Shown here in pieces: positions 1 to 11,666 of a DNA stretch of 64,000 bases (position 1 is its first letter; each line of letters begins with the position of its first letter). The DNA is from Hyphodiscus hymeniophilus (lineage: Eukaryota; Ascomycota; Leotiomycetes; Helotiales; Hyphodiscaceae), in the NCBI GenBank assembly GCA_016508695.1, contig VNKQ01000009.1, positions 1,860,001 through 1,924,000 of the forward strand, in the 5' to 3' direction. The notes under the pieces are model-generated. The model searched no databases, was not told where the DNA came from, and saw nothing but the letters and a program-made list of their open reading frames with translations. The position numbers and the translations under genes are program-made.

Positions 1-1447
1 ACGATACCAACAGTCTCGCCGACTCCGAATCATCCGTCAGCAAGTCTACAAATACCTTCGACGCCCAAGAACATCTCGAGGATCTTGAAGATGGCTTTTA
101 CAACCGCAGGAGCGAATCCAGTCGTCGACCCTCGAGAGGTGCTTTGTGGGAGACCATGGTTGTGCGCGCACGCCGGAATCTCACCGTAGATGATTTGAAG
201 AATGGTTCAGGTCAGGCCCTGCTGCAGCATTCCTTCTCGGCGACAAGGAGGGCGAGACGGAAACGCTCGTGCTATAATTATTGTATCTTTGGGGGCATCA
301 GCGGATTGACCATTCTGTAAGTCGACTCACCAGGCGCATAGGGGTTGTGCTAATTCTTTGCAGAGCATTTTTGCTGTCGGTCAATCTTTCGCTCGGCATT
401 GCGACCCTCATGTGGTACTCCGACATCGATAGTGTCTTGAAGAATTGGGGCAAATCAGGGACTGGGACAGAGGGGTTGGCTTGGTACCCTACCGACTTCC
501 TTCGGGACGTCACCCCTATACCGTGTCATTCACACAACGACTACTGGCGTCGAGTCCCGTTGTTCGATGCTTTAAGAGCAGGTTGCATCGGCGTCGAAGC
601 AGATGTCTGGTTATTCGACGATGATTTATATGTTGGACACAATACAGCATCATTGACTCGAAATCGGACCTTCACATCGCTCTACATCGACCCTTTGGTC
701 AACATCCTCGAACACCAGAATCCGGATACCGAATTCTACAACGGATCCTCACATGGTGTCTTTGATACCGATCCAGGTAAACCCTTGACCCTGCTCGTTG
801 ATGTCAAGACTGGGGGCGAGGAGACATGGCTCTGGGTCGTGAAACAACTCGAACCACTTAGAGAGCGCGGCTGGTTGACACACGTCGAGAACGATAAAGT
901 CAATTTCCGACCCATAACTGTAGTAGGGACAGGAAATACACCCTTCGATGTCCTAACGGCAAATTCGACATACAGAGATACGTTCTTCGACGCACCGCTC
1001 GATCAAATGTGGGAATCACGCAACAGAAACCTCGATCTAAAAGATCGGCCTGTATCCGACTTTGACGACTCCCTCCCGGGCGACCTTTCAGACGAGGACG
1101 AAGGATCAGCCGAAGAACCACAAGCTACACCCCCGGTCAACGTGGGCCAAGGCATGTCCGGCGTCCTTCCCACGGACGAGTTCAACGAGCTGAACTCCTA
1201 CTACGCCTCCGTATCCTTCGGGCAAGCGGTGGGACGGATCTGGCGGGGACGGTTGAGCCCCCGGCAGATGAAGATCATCCGCGGGCAGATCAGGGGCGCT
1301 CATAGACGAGGCCTGAAGGCTCGATACTGGGACCTTCCATCCTGGCCCTTGGGACTACGGAATCACGTCTGGGACGTGCTGGTCAAGGAGGGCGTCGACA
1401 TGTTGAACGTCGATGACCTGAGGGCTGCTAGTAAGCAGGTGTGGTAG
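1..1447 (+). CDS. aim6: AIM6-like PLC/GDPD-type phosphodiesterase, 5' partial
   Basis: The coding sequence is already open at base 1, so the start lies outside the window. Two exons are visible, 1-316 and 364-1447, joined across a 47 bp intron (gtaagt...ttgcag). The exon 1 frame begins at base 3. A basic, Ser-rich cytosolic-looking N-terminus leads into one hydrophobic segment spanning the splice (about bases 270-415), so this is probably a single-pass membrane protein. The catalytic-type core follows: HSHNDYWR, then GCIGVEADVWL and LYVGH, the pattern of the PLC-like/glycerophosphodiesterase fold in fungal AIM6 (altered inheritance of mitochondria 6) proteins. An acidic low-complexity insert sits near bases 1070-1130. 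The C-terminal GVDMLNVDDL is typical of the end of the barrel. The substrate is unknown in this family. The frame is intact to the stop. Confidence 0.5.
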
Positions 1448-1714
1448 GGTAGACGGAAAAGGAAGAAGAAGAGGAAGAGGAAGTGGAAGTGAATGTTGCA
1501 TTGGTGGGGCGTTTGGCATCAGTATACCCAGGATAGCATGGAATGAATAACTTGATTCTCGGCACCGATTCACAAGTACAAGACCTCTTCTTCTACAGCA
1601 AGCGCAGTAGACTGGTTAGAACTAAAGCGAGCGCTAGAAGCGCAAAACCTCGGAAAGCTCCAGGCTTGTTTCAGGGATGCCTTTGCAGCAATTACCGCAA
1701 CCATTTTCATGCCC

Positions 1715-1968
1715 TTATCGCCTACCTCTAATCCAGGGCTGACCCAAGAGATCCATCGTTGCAAGACGGTCCCTTGGATCGATCTTCCTCAGCGACCGAA
1801 GGAAGGCAATAAAGTCCCGTCGCGTCTCCAGCGGTAGATCTCCCATATAGACAGACGTCCGACACCAGTCCCGGACCAAGTGACGGCTCCCGGATCCCTG
1901 ATCGTTCAATTGGATGCGACGCAGTGTGGGTTGCACGCTTCGAGGATCTTTTCGTCTCCCTGACGCTG
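1715..1968 (-). pseudogene. protein kinase C-terminal lobe fragment
   Basis: About 84 codons are open between two stops. The end of the reading resembles kinase subdomain XI: RRDFIAFLRSLRKIDPRDR followed by DLLGQPWI, the usual FLxxxLxxDPxxRxxxxxLLxxPW pattern. No catalytic HRD, DFG or glycine loop is found upstream on this strand before the next stop. It is therefore most likely the remnant of a fungal kinase gene or an isolated last exon. The surrounding bases 1448-1714 and 1969-2241 show no other gene. The kinase assignment rests on this one motif and is moderate at best. Confidence 0.5.
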
Positions 1969-2241
1969 CATCAGTTGTCTATTGGACCGAGCGACAAACA
2001 TCCAACATTTTCTAAGCTTACGCCTTGTTTATCATTTAGTCTAGAGTTCAATGTATCGCTTTGAGAATGCCTTTGACAACCCGTAATCGCTCATTTCATT
2101 GTTCTCGGGAAGTTCGCGGGAACCAGTCAATTTGATCGAGAACGGTCGTTTCTTTGTCAACTCTCCTACCCAGATGCTATGGCTCTTTGTCTTGTCAGAT
2201 AGTGAGGCGCTTATAAGGTATTTTTTTCTCCAACGGCAATC

Positions 2242-3942
2242 ATGTTCTCGTCGTGTGGTCGCGAGTCAGTAATGCCATATCCCTCCGAAGTTGGAAGAAG
2301 AAAATTCCAATATCTCAGTGGTATGGATGCCGATATCACCATGCCAGACACGGTGTTTCCAGGTTACAACTATGCCGCCGGTCCTCTGACCCCTGAGGGA
2401 TTCTTGGAGGTGCAGAACCAGCGCGACGCCGCGCTCTTTCTCAGAACGAAGGCACAGGCCGATCTGGATCAGAAAAATACCGAGTTAGAGAAAGCACAGG
2501 CCGATCTGCAGCAGAAGAACCTCGAGTTGGAGAATATCTCAAAGCGCCTGCGCAGGAGCTTTATAGGAGATATTGGACCTGCTGTCACTCCGAACGAAAT
2601 CGGGGTTGAGAGATTATGGAGCGCGTTGTCGAAGGAGCAAGGACTTCGCAAAAAGGCCGAGACTGATCTGCAAGGCCTTAAGGCGTTGCGAGAACGCGTG
2701 GGAAGGGCGGGACCTACGGACGCTATCACTACGCTTGAAAAGCTACATGAGAAATTGCGGAATGAGCTAGTGGCGGAGAAAGCAGCCCGAGAAAAGGCAG
2801 AGGATGACTTACACAGCAAGAGCACCGAGTTGGATGAATTGAAAAGACAACATGCAGGTCAGGATAACGCTCCTGCTCAGAAAGCAGACATTTTGAGGGA
2901 TTTGGAACATCTGCTTGAGAATGACCACTCATTCCGAGAAGAGTTGGAGAGGATTCGGCGGAAAAAGGCTGTTGAGAGAGAAATTCTCTCGGGCAAGAAG
3001 AAGCAGGACCCCAGGGAGCCTCGCAATTCGAACCCAGAGGATGGGGAAATACACCAAGCCACCGACAAAATGTTACGTGAGCTCACAAGTCGCTTAAGAG
3101 ACCAGATTAGGAGCTTTGCAATGAAGTATTTCCAGGGGGAAGTACACGAGGGCTCACGAGTGCGAAGAATCAGGGTCTGGAAGGATTTTATGAACGCCAC
3201 GAATCAGGAAATGGATAGTTCTGTGCTTGATCCACTTTCTCAGCGAAGGCGCTCCAGCTTTATTCAGGGTCTTCTCTGGTGGTGTCTTCGGGAGTGCATT
3301 TTCGATAATCTTTGGTGGGCTGGTGATGCTCAGGAGGCGTTTGCGGATATGTATAAATTCCTAAGACCTGGTGAGTACGGGCTTTTTTTTTTGTGCAAGT
3401 TAATAGTCCTTAAGCTGACGCTTGATGTGCAAGAGGTAGATGGAAGCCTGGATGAGGTTTCTGGGCAACCTATGCGCGACCCTAAGGAGGAAGGAAGGTT
3501 TCAACTATGGGCTGCAAGAACGACGAACCTCATTTTTGATAGAATGGAAGAAAAGATAACCTGGGATGGCAGGGCAGAAATCAAGGAGCTGAAGAAGATC
3601 TTGACTCGAAAGACTTGCGAACTGGTCAAGCCATTCCTGACGGCACACAGCGACGGCCATGTCCAAGCAATTGTCGACATTTTAGAAACGGCGATAGAAC
3701 TCGACGGAATAATCTGGCGAGGGACGGCACGAGTAGATTGGGTATTTCCGAAGGGCGACTTTGATTTGGCTACTATGAGATTGGAGGAAGGAGAGCAACC
3801 GTCACTAACTGTGCGGAAGATAAGGCTAGTGATAGCGCCTGGTATGACGAAAAGAGAGGCCTCGGTTGGAGAAGACTTCGGAGAAGAACGTTTGATCGTG
3901 CCATCTCAAGTATCCTGCGTGGAGGCAGGATCGCAGACGTAG
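2242..3942 (+). CDS. coiled-coil protein of unknown function
   Basis: The frame is open for 566 codons from ATG 2242; later in-frame ATGs (for example 2323) are possible starts. Residues roughly 55-250 are Lys/Glu/Gln-rich heptad-like sequence (repeats such as KAQADLDQKNTELEKAQADL), predicting a long coiled coil. The C-terminal half is globular, with Trp-rich stretches (GLLWWCLRECIFDNLWWAG) and a conserved-looking helical region. A probable 63 bp intron (3371-3433, gtgagt...gcaag) is a multiple of three, so the frame is open whether or not it is spliced. Splicing gives 545 residues. No enzymatic motif is recognised. The C-terminal block resembles uncharacterised lineage-specific fungal proteins. 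Confidence 0.5.
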   Translation: MFSSCGRESVMPYPSEVGRRKFQYLSGMDADITMPDTVFPGYNYAAGPLTPEGFLEVQNQRDAALFLRTKAQADLDQKNTELEKAQADLQQKNLELENISKRLRRSFIGDIGPAVTPNEIGVERLWSALSKEQGLRKKAETDLQGLKALRERVGRAGPTDAITTLEKLHEKLRNELVAEKAAREKAEDDLHSKSTELDELKRQHAGQDNAPAQKADILRDLEHLLENDHSFREELERIRRKKAVEREILSGKKKQDPREPRNSNPEDGEIHQATDKMLRELTSRLRDQIRSFAMKYFQGEVHEGSRVRRIRVWKDFMNATNQEMDSSVLDPLSQRRRSSFIQGLLWWCLRECIFDNLWWAGDAQEAFADMYKFLRPGEYGLFFLCKLIVLKLTLDVQEVDGSLDEVSGQPMRDPKEEGRFQLWAARTTNLIFDRMEEKITWDGRAEIKELKKILTRKTCELVKPFLTAHSDGHVQAIVDILETAIELDGIIWRGTARVDWVFPKGDFDLATMRLEEGEQPSLTVRKIRLVIAPGMTKREASVGEDFGEERLIVPSQVSCVEAGSQT

Positions 3943-4226
3943 AAGCCTTCCTTGTATCAGGCAGTACAAGTACCTGGGCACGGAAGGACTATGGAAATGA
4001 ATACAACAACTTTCTGATATCGAGTCTATAATGTTGTTCGTACAAATCTGCTTGAGTATAAGCCGAGTCGTTATCATACAAATGTGCCACGTCAAGGCAA
4101 CCAGCATGCAAATTCCCCCGCCATATGTTACAAGCTTATGAATTCGCTGTCCAACGCCCGGGCAATGCAGGCCAGTCTCCCAAACTCCATGACTCCATGA
4201 AATCAAAATCCCAATTCCTTATAGGT

Positions 4227-7200
4227 TCATTCATCCTGAAATGAGGTGCAGTATTTTCCTACGACTGTCCACCACCACTCCCCAACCGTCCATCCCTCCA
4301 CAGATTCATCGATTCTTTCTACCAATCCCACATTCACGCCCCACTGCATAAATCTCCATATCTCCCATTCTTCCAATGCTGGCCTGAGGCTCTTTTCTAG
4401 GCTCTCTACGCTCGCGGAAGCTCTCGACGCGGCGATGCTTGATAATGCAACCAGGACTTTCTTCCATATATGGGGTATCAATTGGTCGGTGACACCATAC
4501 CAAATAGGGCTTTCCCCTGCAGTTCCACCCTTTGGCGGTTCCAAGAAGTCCATGATCTTCAAAGGGGGAATATCCTCGTTGTGCATGTACAGGTCAGTGG
4601 GGCAGATATCCATCGAGAATATGAACGTCTCCTTTGGTGTCTTCCGAGTCTCGTATCCACCACCCGTTAGACCCATCTTATTCATCGGCACATTGACTCC
4701 TTGAATAGTGATGCGTCCATGCGCCTGCAAGTTTGTGACGCACATGATGGTGCCTTCATTTGCCATGTAATCGTGGCGCACAGATTGCTTCCCGCTCGCG
4801 AATTCCGCATCTAGAAACCTCTTGAATTCCATCGCTTGGAGGAAGAGCTGTTCCGAGCCATGTTTCCGCAAGGCGGAGAAGAAAGTATCAGCGGGCAGAT
4901 ATGATCGGCCAGGTCCAGTGCGGTTTTTGTGTGCCGGCTTCATGACCTTTTCAGCGATAAGATTTTGCCGCACTTCTTCGACAAGTTCATCGCCAACCTG
5001 GATTAATTTCGCTCGTGCAATTTCGACATCGTAGTCTGCTTCTGGCGTAAGCACGAGTGATTTAATCCACGATCTCGCCAATGTGGTCTCGTCAATCTCA
5101 ATATCGTCTGCGCCCTTGGGGCATGGCACAAACTCAGCCGGCTGAGTGCGAGCAAGAGCCGAAGTTCTTTCCATGCGCTTGTAGTTCGCAGCCCTAGGAT
5201 GGAAGAACATCTCTCGGGCTTGGTCTGCCCCAGAATCCAGTTCCTTCATATCCCACATCTTCTTCATTTCCTTGCGACTATTGGGTAGACAGATGGCGTT
5301 ATCGTATGTTTCTTTCTTGTAAATATTCTCAACGGCCCAGTCAATGACCCTAGGCCAATCATAACCAACCAGATTGTCGTAATTGATCTCTGGCACTTGC
5401 CCAGACTCGTACGCGGATAGGAATGCGGTCTGAAAGTCGGACGTCATGGTCTCAATAAGAACTTTAGAGCTCTTCAACATTCTTCTCCAAATTTTGGAGA
5501 TGTAATGTGAAGAATATTTAGGGAAGTTGTTAGTGACCAGAACCCAATCCGGCGTTTCTCTGACGCCACCAGTTAGTGTCGAGATGACAATAATTGCAGT
5601 AATCAGACGAATCTCTTCTTCTTCGGTTATTGTTCCGTCAACGGCTCGTGCGTAGGCAGCGTTCAACTTAGGCGCCACTTCCACATCAGCTTTTTCACGG
5701 ACTAAGCTCATACTGTCCAGGACACCATCAAAATCACTCGGCCAAGCGACGAGACGACGAGTACGAAACTTCTTCGGTCCTGGCCGTTTTTGCTTCTTCG
5801 ATGAAGGTTGCCGGGACTTTACAGATATTCCCGCTTCGGCCATTTCGAAATCATCCGAATCGTCAAGTCCTTCGTAGGGAAAATCCTCTATTCCAAATGC
5901 CGCACTAGGATCCCACTTGAGCTTGATCATCTCAGCATCGAAAGACGATTCCATTGCATCCACGGTATGATTGATCCAAAGGTAGGCAGAGGCTTCTGTT
6001 CGGCTTGCGATAATCTTCTCTCCCGGACCTCGCTCCCACTGTGCTATCTTTTCGATGCCCTGGAGGCCTGGTGTTGTATCGTGGACTGCGGGGGGTTTCG
6101 ACGCACCACTCGCCCTACCAACCCAGAAGCGCGCTGGAAGCGTAACCAGACCTGGGTTTGGGTACTTCGTAAAGTCGGAGAATGCTCTGGGCTTGAAAAA
6201 GAATAGCCTTTGGATCACATCCAAATCCTGGCCACCTCTTGCGGCTTTCCTAGTTACGCGCGGAGCAGCGTTAGTGGGTTCTAACGTGGCGTGGAAATCT
6301 GGATCATCCTCCTCGTTTAGAGAAGCACGTTTGATGTTTAAGATGAGCCGGCTCCGCTTCGGTCGTGGTTGGATGTGGTTGGCTTCTGGATCCTGCTCTG
6401 GCGTTGGCTGGTTATCTTCCATCGAGGATGTGGATGACTTTCTCTTCCGGTATGCTCGTTTCGGTCGAGAAGACTCGTCATCTGCCATTGGTATGACTGA
6501 GATCTTTGTCTTCTTCAGTTCCTTCCTTTCTCCATCTCCAGCATCTTTCCTTTTTAGATTTCTTGGTACTTTAGGCTTTCCTGTCCCCAACAGAACCTTT
6601 GAAGGTACAGCCGGCAGAAACTGCCTATTATTTTGATTGGGTATGATTACAGGGCGATGACCTTCTTCAATTCTCCTGATATAATATTCCAAATTAGGAT
6701 TACCGTCCGCCCTGCGCTGGGGTCGAGTAAATATCGGAGTAGATCCATGCCCATAAGCTCTGGTCGTCCAACTACCATTCTCAGATTGCAAGTATGTGAT
6801 GACTTCTGGAAGACGATATTTACGGTAGGCGGTTTTGGGTCGTTCCGGCTTTGGCTCACGGTGCGAAACTTGATCCCAAGCGCCGGAATTTGCATTCTGA
6901 AGGGTAGTTGGAGCGAAGTTCAACATCTTGTTCGCTGTCACAATCTTTCTTCTCTCTTTCTCTTCGAGAGGAAGTGGGCCACCTTTCCATGCTCGTGGCT
7001 TTGCCTTGGGCCGTCCGAAGAGAGATCTACCTCGGTTCAAGTTTCCGTCGGTTGTCTGCGAGCTGGGACTGGGGTCTGGACTACCTTCAGTATCGAATAT
7101 CGCAGACTTTCTAGTCCGTAGGATACCACTCTTTCCCACCAGTTTGGTAATAGCGCGGTGACCTTTAGAGCTCGGCATCTCGCCATAGTAAGAGCTGTCA

Positions 7201-10200
7201 TTATCGCTCTCTCCAAGCTCTCTCATATCATCGGACTGGATAGAAACTTCATCCTCGGAACCGTACTCGAACTCAGAGTCGCTGGAGTTATTGTCACGAT
7301 AAACTTCCTCAGCATTGGAATGGCCTCGGCGCTTCCATGTAGATAAATTCAAAAATCCATCAACGTAATTCTCAAGTCTTTCCCGAACGGCAACGGAAGG
7401 CGCAAATCTCGAGGGTAAATAGTGTCCTGGATGAGCGAGCCTAATTAAAGCTTTGAGTTTTTCGATAGGAGACCTATCAAGCTCTGCAGTTGGAGTTGTG
7501 ATGATGGTACACATGGGGGGCATATTATCATTCTCATGAACACAGAAAGTTATGGAGATGAGCCTCTGCTGTAATATTAGCTCGTCGAGCGCTTTTGTAC
7601 AGAGCTTCGAAGTAGGAAGATCGACCGATCGTGGATGCTTTCCAAGCCAGAGTCCTACAAAAGTGATCCAGAGACTCTGCCCTCCTGGGAATATGCCGTA
7701 ATTTCTGTTGACGAGATCGAGTATGATGTCCTTGCTTCGCTGGTGGCTGACCTGTTCTGAGGTGATAGGACCCTCGGTTCCGTTGACATTGCTGATACAC
7801 TGCTCTACAAGAACATAGCAGCCAACGACTTCCTCCACGAGTTCTTGCAGGACGTTCTCCACTGCAATATGCTTGGTCTCCTGTTGTGGAGTTTCGTTGA
7901 TAGCTTCATTGACAAGATTTTGCAGCAGAGCTTCCTCTGAAGTTGACAGCTGATCCCTTTTCCGAGGTTTTTTGGGTGCAACCGTTCTCGATATTTTAGA
8001 AGCTGATCTTGCCGTCTCGCCTGGGTTCACGAAGGCAACCTTTTCAGCCCACTCAAACACGGAATCATCGCTGTCATGGACAAAACTAGATGAATCTTCC
8101 TCTTCGCTGGCGCCTACTGCAGCGCCTTCTTGATCTTGTGGAAGATCATCTTCCCCCGAGTCAAATATTTTTGCTTTTTTACGAGCCGGCCGGGTTACGA
8201 CCGCCTTCGACTGAGCCTTACGCTTGGCTACTCGTTTCGGTTTAGGAGGCTCGGTCGATGGAACAAAATTCGGATTGCAAGTAGTGTTCGATTTCTCCAA
8301 ATGATACTTAATTCCTTCCCTATTCTTGAATCTCTTCGGGCAAGTGTCGCATTTGAAGGGTTTCACGACCTCAATATTTGGGACGACCCCTTGTTTGAGC
8401 AAATCCTGGGGATTCGTATTTGTCTGCGCAGCAAGGCATTTGATTCGAGCCGTCACGATGGCAGCTCGCATCACGTTCGCAGCTTGGTATGCAAATGCTG
8501 ATTGACCAACAAAAAAGCGGCCCACAACTTGGTCGTCATTGTCGTCGCGGTAGTTGACTTGCAATTCCATCGGTCTGGATCCTTTCATCGACACGATTGG
8601 ATCCTGCGAGACTTCCATCACTTGCAAGACAAGAATAGGATCTTCCCAAAATTCTTGTTCCAGCGACCAGAAAGTTAGTTGTATCTTGTCTTCCGATAGT
8701 AGCAGATTGCCAATAACATTGTTGTATGAAGCGAAAAGACGATTGGCAACATCTGGTATTTCGATGGCCTCAGCCTTCTCTGATAACCGTGATAATGCAG
8801 CCTCCATGGTTTCTATCTCAGCCAGTAGCTTAGGCTTGTATGAAGCGTCAGGCTCAGGCTGGATGGGCGGTTGTGGAACCATATGCTGATTGGGCTTCGT
8901 TGTCTTAATAAGCTGCTTAGATCTCTCTTCGGCGCCGCGCTTTCTCTTGTTGTTCAGCACAGGTGCATCTTGTGACTGAACAGCTTCAGGGGGAGTGTTT
9001 TGGTCGATTGGGTATCTGGGGGGGATACCCACCGGGGGGCCGTGGAATTGGGGTTGAAATTCCATTCCTTGTTGGTGTGGGTGAAAATTTCCATTCCAAT
9101 CAGGTATATTGTGATACGATGGAGCATACATATTTTCCTGGATATTCCCTGGGTGAGGGACAACGTTCGGGAAGCCAGAATTTGACTCGGCGCTGACGAG
9201 GCTTGGAGGGAAGGCATGCATGGATGACTGCCCATGGTATGGCTGCGAGATGGGAGTAGGTATCAATTGCGAATTGTTACGCCTCTGGCTGGGGTTATGG
9301 CGCGAGTGAGATGAGTTGGCTGTTATTTCCGGTTGTGGTGTTTGCGGCAAGCGTCCAGCGATAACCGCAGGCCCGACTAGTCTGTGAACCTTTTCGGGTT
9401 CATGCATCTCTTGAACTAAGAGATTCTCCGGAACGGATTTCAGAGCAGCGGAGGCAGTTATCGGCTCGAAATCAGGGCGGACTTGCTGAGGGATGGCTTG
9501 AATAGTCTCAGCCGACGAGTAAGGAGACTTGTATGTCGCAGATCGGCTTGAACTAAACATATTCATCATGCTCATCATGCCATCCGGAGGCATACCGGTT
9601 GCTTGTTCGACGCTAGATCGCTGTGGCACGGGTTGTTGCGCATCATTGGCTCCATTGCAGTTTACAGCAGTTATAGGATGCGCGGGTGCCACGGCTTCAG
9701 CAGGTTGGTGAGTTGCGGTAGTCATCTTACGAGGACGACCACGTTTCCTCGGTGGTTCAGATCCCTTGATCGTGGTGTTCTGGGCCTTACGCTTCCTCGA
9801 GGAAGGGTCCCAGGGAAGGGCGATATTTTCCACCGTAATTGTGTCTGCAAGTTGAATAGCTTCAGCAGATAACGTCTTTTGTACTGGCTCTGGGTGAAGG
9901 GTGTGCTTCTCAGTAGGATTTGTGCTCAAGGGTTTCTGAACATCAACACCTGGCTGCTTTGACGTTGGTTCCAAGTGAGCAACATTCGTCTTTGGTGGGC
10001 GAGCTTCATCTTGAGACTCTGTCATCACAAGATTAGGGTGGGAAAAATTCATCTCCGCAGACTCAAGAGTTTCCAATTCCTCTTTTCTCTGACTGTAAGC
10101 CTCCTTCCACGACCCTTTCTTCTTTACAAGCCACAAGGGATCCGTAAGGCAAAGCGACTTGAAGACCGCAATCTTTCGCTTGATCTTTGCAGGTCTGCCA

Positions 10201-11265
10201 CGTTTGGCCTTGGGCTGAATCGTGTGTTCGGGAAGTTGTGATATCTTTGATCTGGCAGATCCAGGAGGATCAATGTATACTCTGGCCAGCCCAGCCGCAT
10301 ACTGTCTGTCATTTTCTTCCTTCTCAACTTCCTCCTGGGTGACATGGTGAGCCTGGTGTGTCCATCTGCGGGCAGTTTTCCGTTGAGAGCCACTTCCCTT
10401 AGATGCTGGAGTCGAGGCTTGAGATTCAGCAGGTTGTACTGAAAGGCTTTCGGATTTTCGCCCAGCTGGACTGGGTTCGAGGTCTGCTTGAGTAGGAGAG
10501 GGGACATGTTGTTCGACTGATTGTAGGACGTAAGTTGATCTTGAGTTAAGATCCTGTGAAGACGTAGAGATTGAGTTGGTGGACGTGCCAACTGGGTGGA
10601 TAGTAGAGCTTCCATTCAGAGCTGCTTTTTGCGTTTTGGGACAAATACTGATTTTCGTCGCTCCAAGTAGTGTGCCAGAGACGTCTGAATAGGCCAATGT
10701 CTTCAGGGCAGCCGCTCCATTGTCAAGGATGTGAACATCGTCTCGTGCAATGAGCGACTTCCAGATACTCTCCTTCGTAGGTGCATTAATTGGTGGCGCC
10801 GAGATCGAGGACAGGTAATCATTAGCGCCATCGAATAGGGTCGAGATAGATATTCCTAATTATTCTGGTCAGTGTCGAGATCATTGAATTATGAGTGGCC
10901 AGACATCATTCATAAAAGTATATGATCAGTAACAGCAAGACGTTATCCAATGGCGGGGCCATGATCACGTGGTTGGGTGAGGGGTTGAGTCGGCTGAACC
11001 ATTTGCCCTTGACGAAAGTGAAATGATGAGCAAACATCCCCCACATGTGGTCTTGCAGGTGGCCAGCCACTCGACCACCGGCCAAAATGGGTCTCGCAGC
11101 ACATCTGAACCGCAGAAGACCTTTCGATCGCTTCTTGAGATTACTTGACAGCTCAAAAAGAAGTCCAATAACGATGGTCGCAAAAAAAAGCAACTCACCT
11201 TTAATTCCTGCCAATGAGAGCTTCTCTAGCACCCAAGTGGTCATCTCTTCAATCGGTGGCTGCAT
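4227..11265 (-). CDS. TFIIIC large (B-block binding type) subunit, Tfc3/Sfc3-like
   Basis: This is a very large protein (about 2231 aa) in two exons, 11199-11265 and 4227-10855, separated by a 343 bp intron. The long ORF lacks its own ATG; the start at 11265 gives an N-terminus (MTTWVLEKLSLAGIKG plus ISISTLFDGAND) that fits the winged-helix start of the RNA polymerase III factor TFIIIC tau138/Sfc3. Visible features are AT-hook-like patches (KRGRPAKIKR, PPRKRGRPRK), a long disordered Gln/Pro/Ser-rich region, one C2H2 finger (CDTCPKRFKNREGIKYHLEK), acidic/basic NLS-like stretches, and a conserved C-terminal third with EEEEIRLITAIIVISTLTGG and a GYDWPRVIDWA block, as in fungal TFIIIC subunits. 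TFIIIC binds tRNA-gene B boxes and recruits TFIIIB. The canonical B-block winged helix was not recognised. The assignment rests mainly on the two ends. Confidence 0.5.
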
Positions 11266-11666
11266 GTTGAAATCGGTTCCTTGATCATTCTCGAAAAGAT
11301 GAGATTGGCGATACTGATTTGGAGGGTTGGTTTGACGTTGAGGTTGAGGTTGTAATTGACTGAGCAGATGTTAGTTCTGTCTGTGTCTGAGAATCGAGTC
11401 GATTTTTTTGGCGTTTCCAGACGGAAAACAAATCACTGGGACATCTTAAGCGATCTAGCGCCGACAACCGAGCTTCGTATGCCTGAAAAACAAGGCTGAG
11501 AGGACCGCTTATTTAAGCCGGAGATAATGTCGGGCGCATCGCCCGGTCTGCATGGTGAATGAAATGGAACTTCATTCAATTTGACCCCACTTCTGAATTC
11601 ACTCCGTTCCATGTCCATGTCAGCCTCAACGCCTCTTCCTCTTCAAAAGCTCCATCACTCACTGTT
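11266..11666. promoter_or_regulatory. divergent intergenic promoter
   Basis: These 401 bp lie between the start codons of the TFIIIC-like gene (minus) and the MFS gene (plus), so both promoters must share or abut here. Pyrimidine-rich tracts, a CAAT-like motif and a Thr/Ser-poor open frame precede the MFS start. No specific operator was identified. Confidence 0.5.

Noticed and set aside
4246..4704. 152-codon plus-strand ORF opposite the TFIIIC-like gene, and other antisense ORFs to 10241
   Set aside because: Shadow frames of a long real gene on the other strand; compositionally unlike proteins.
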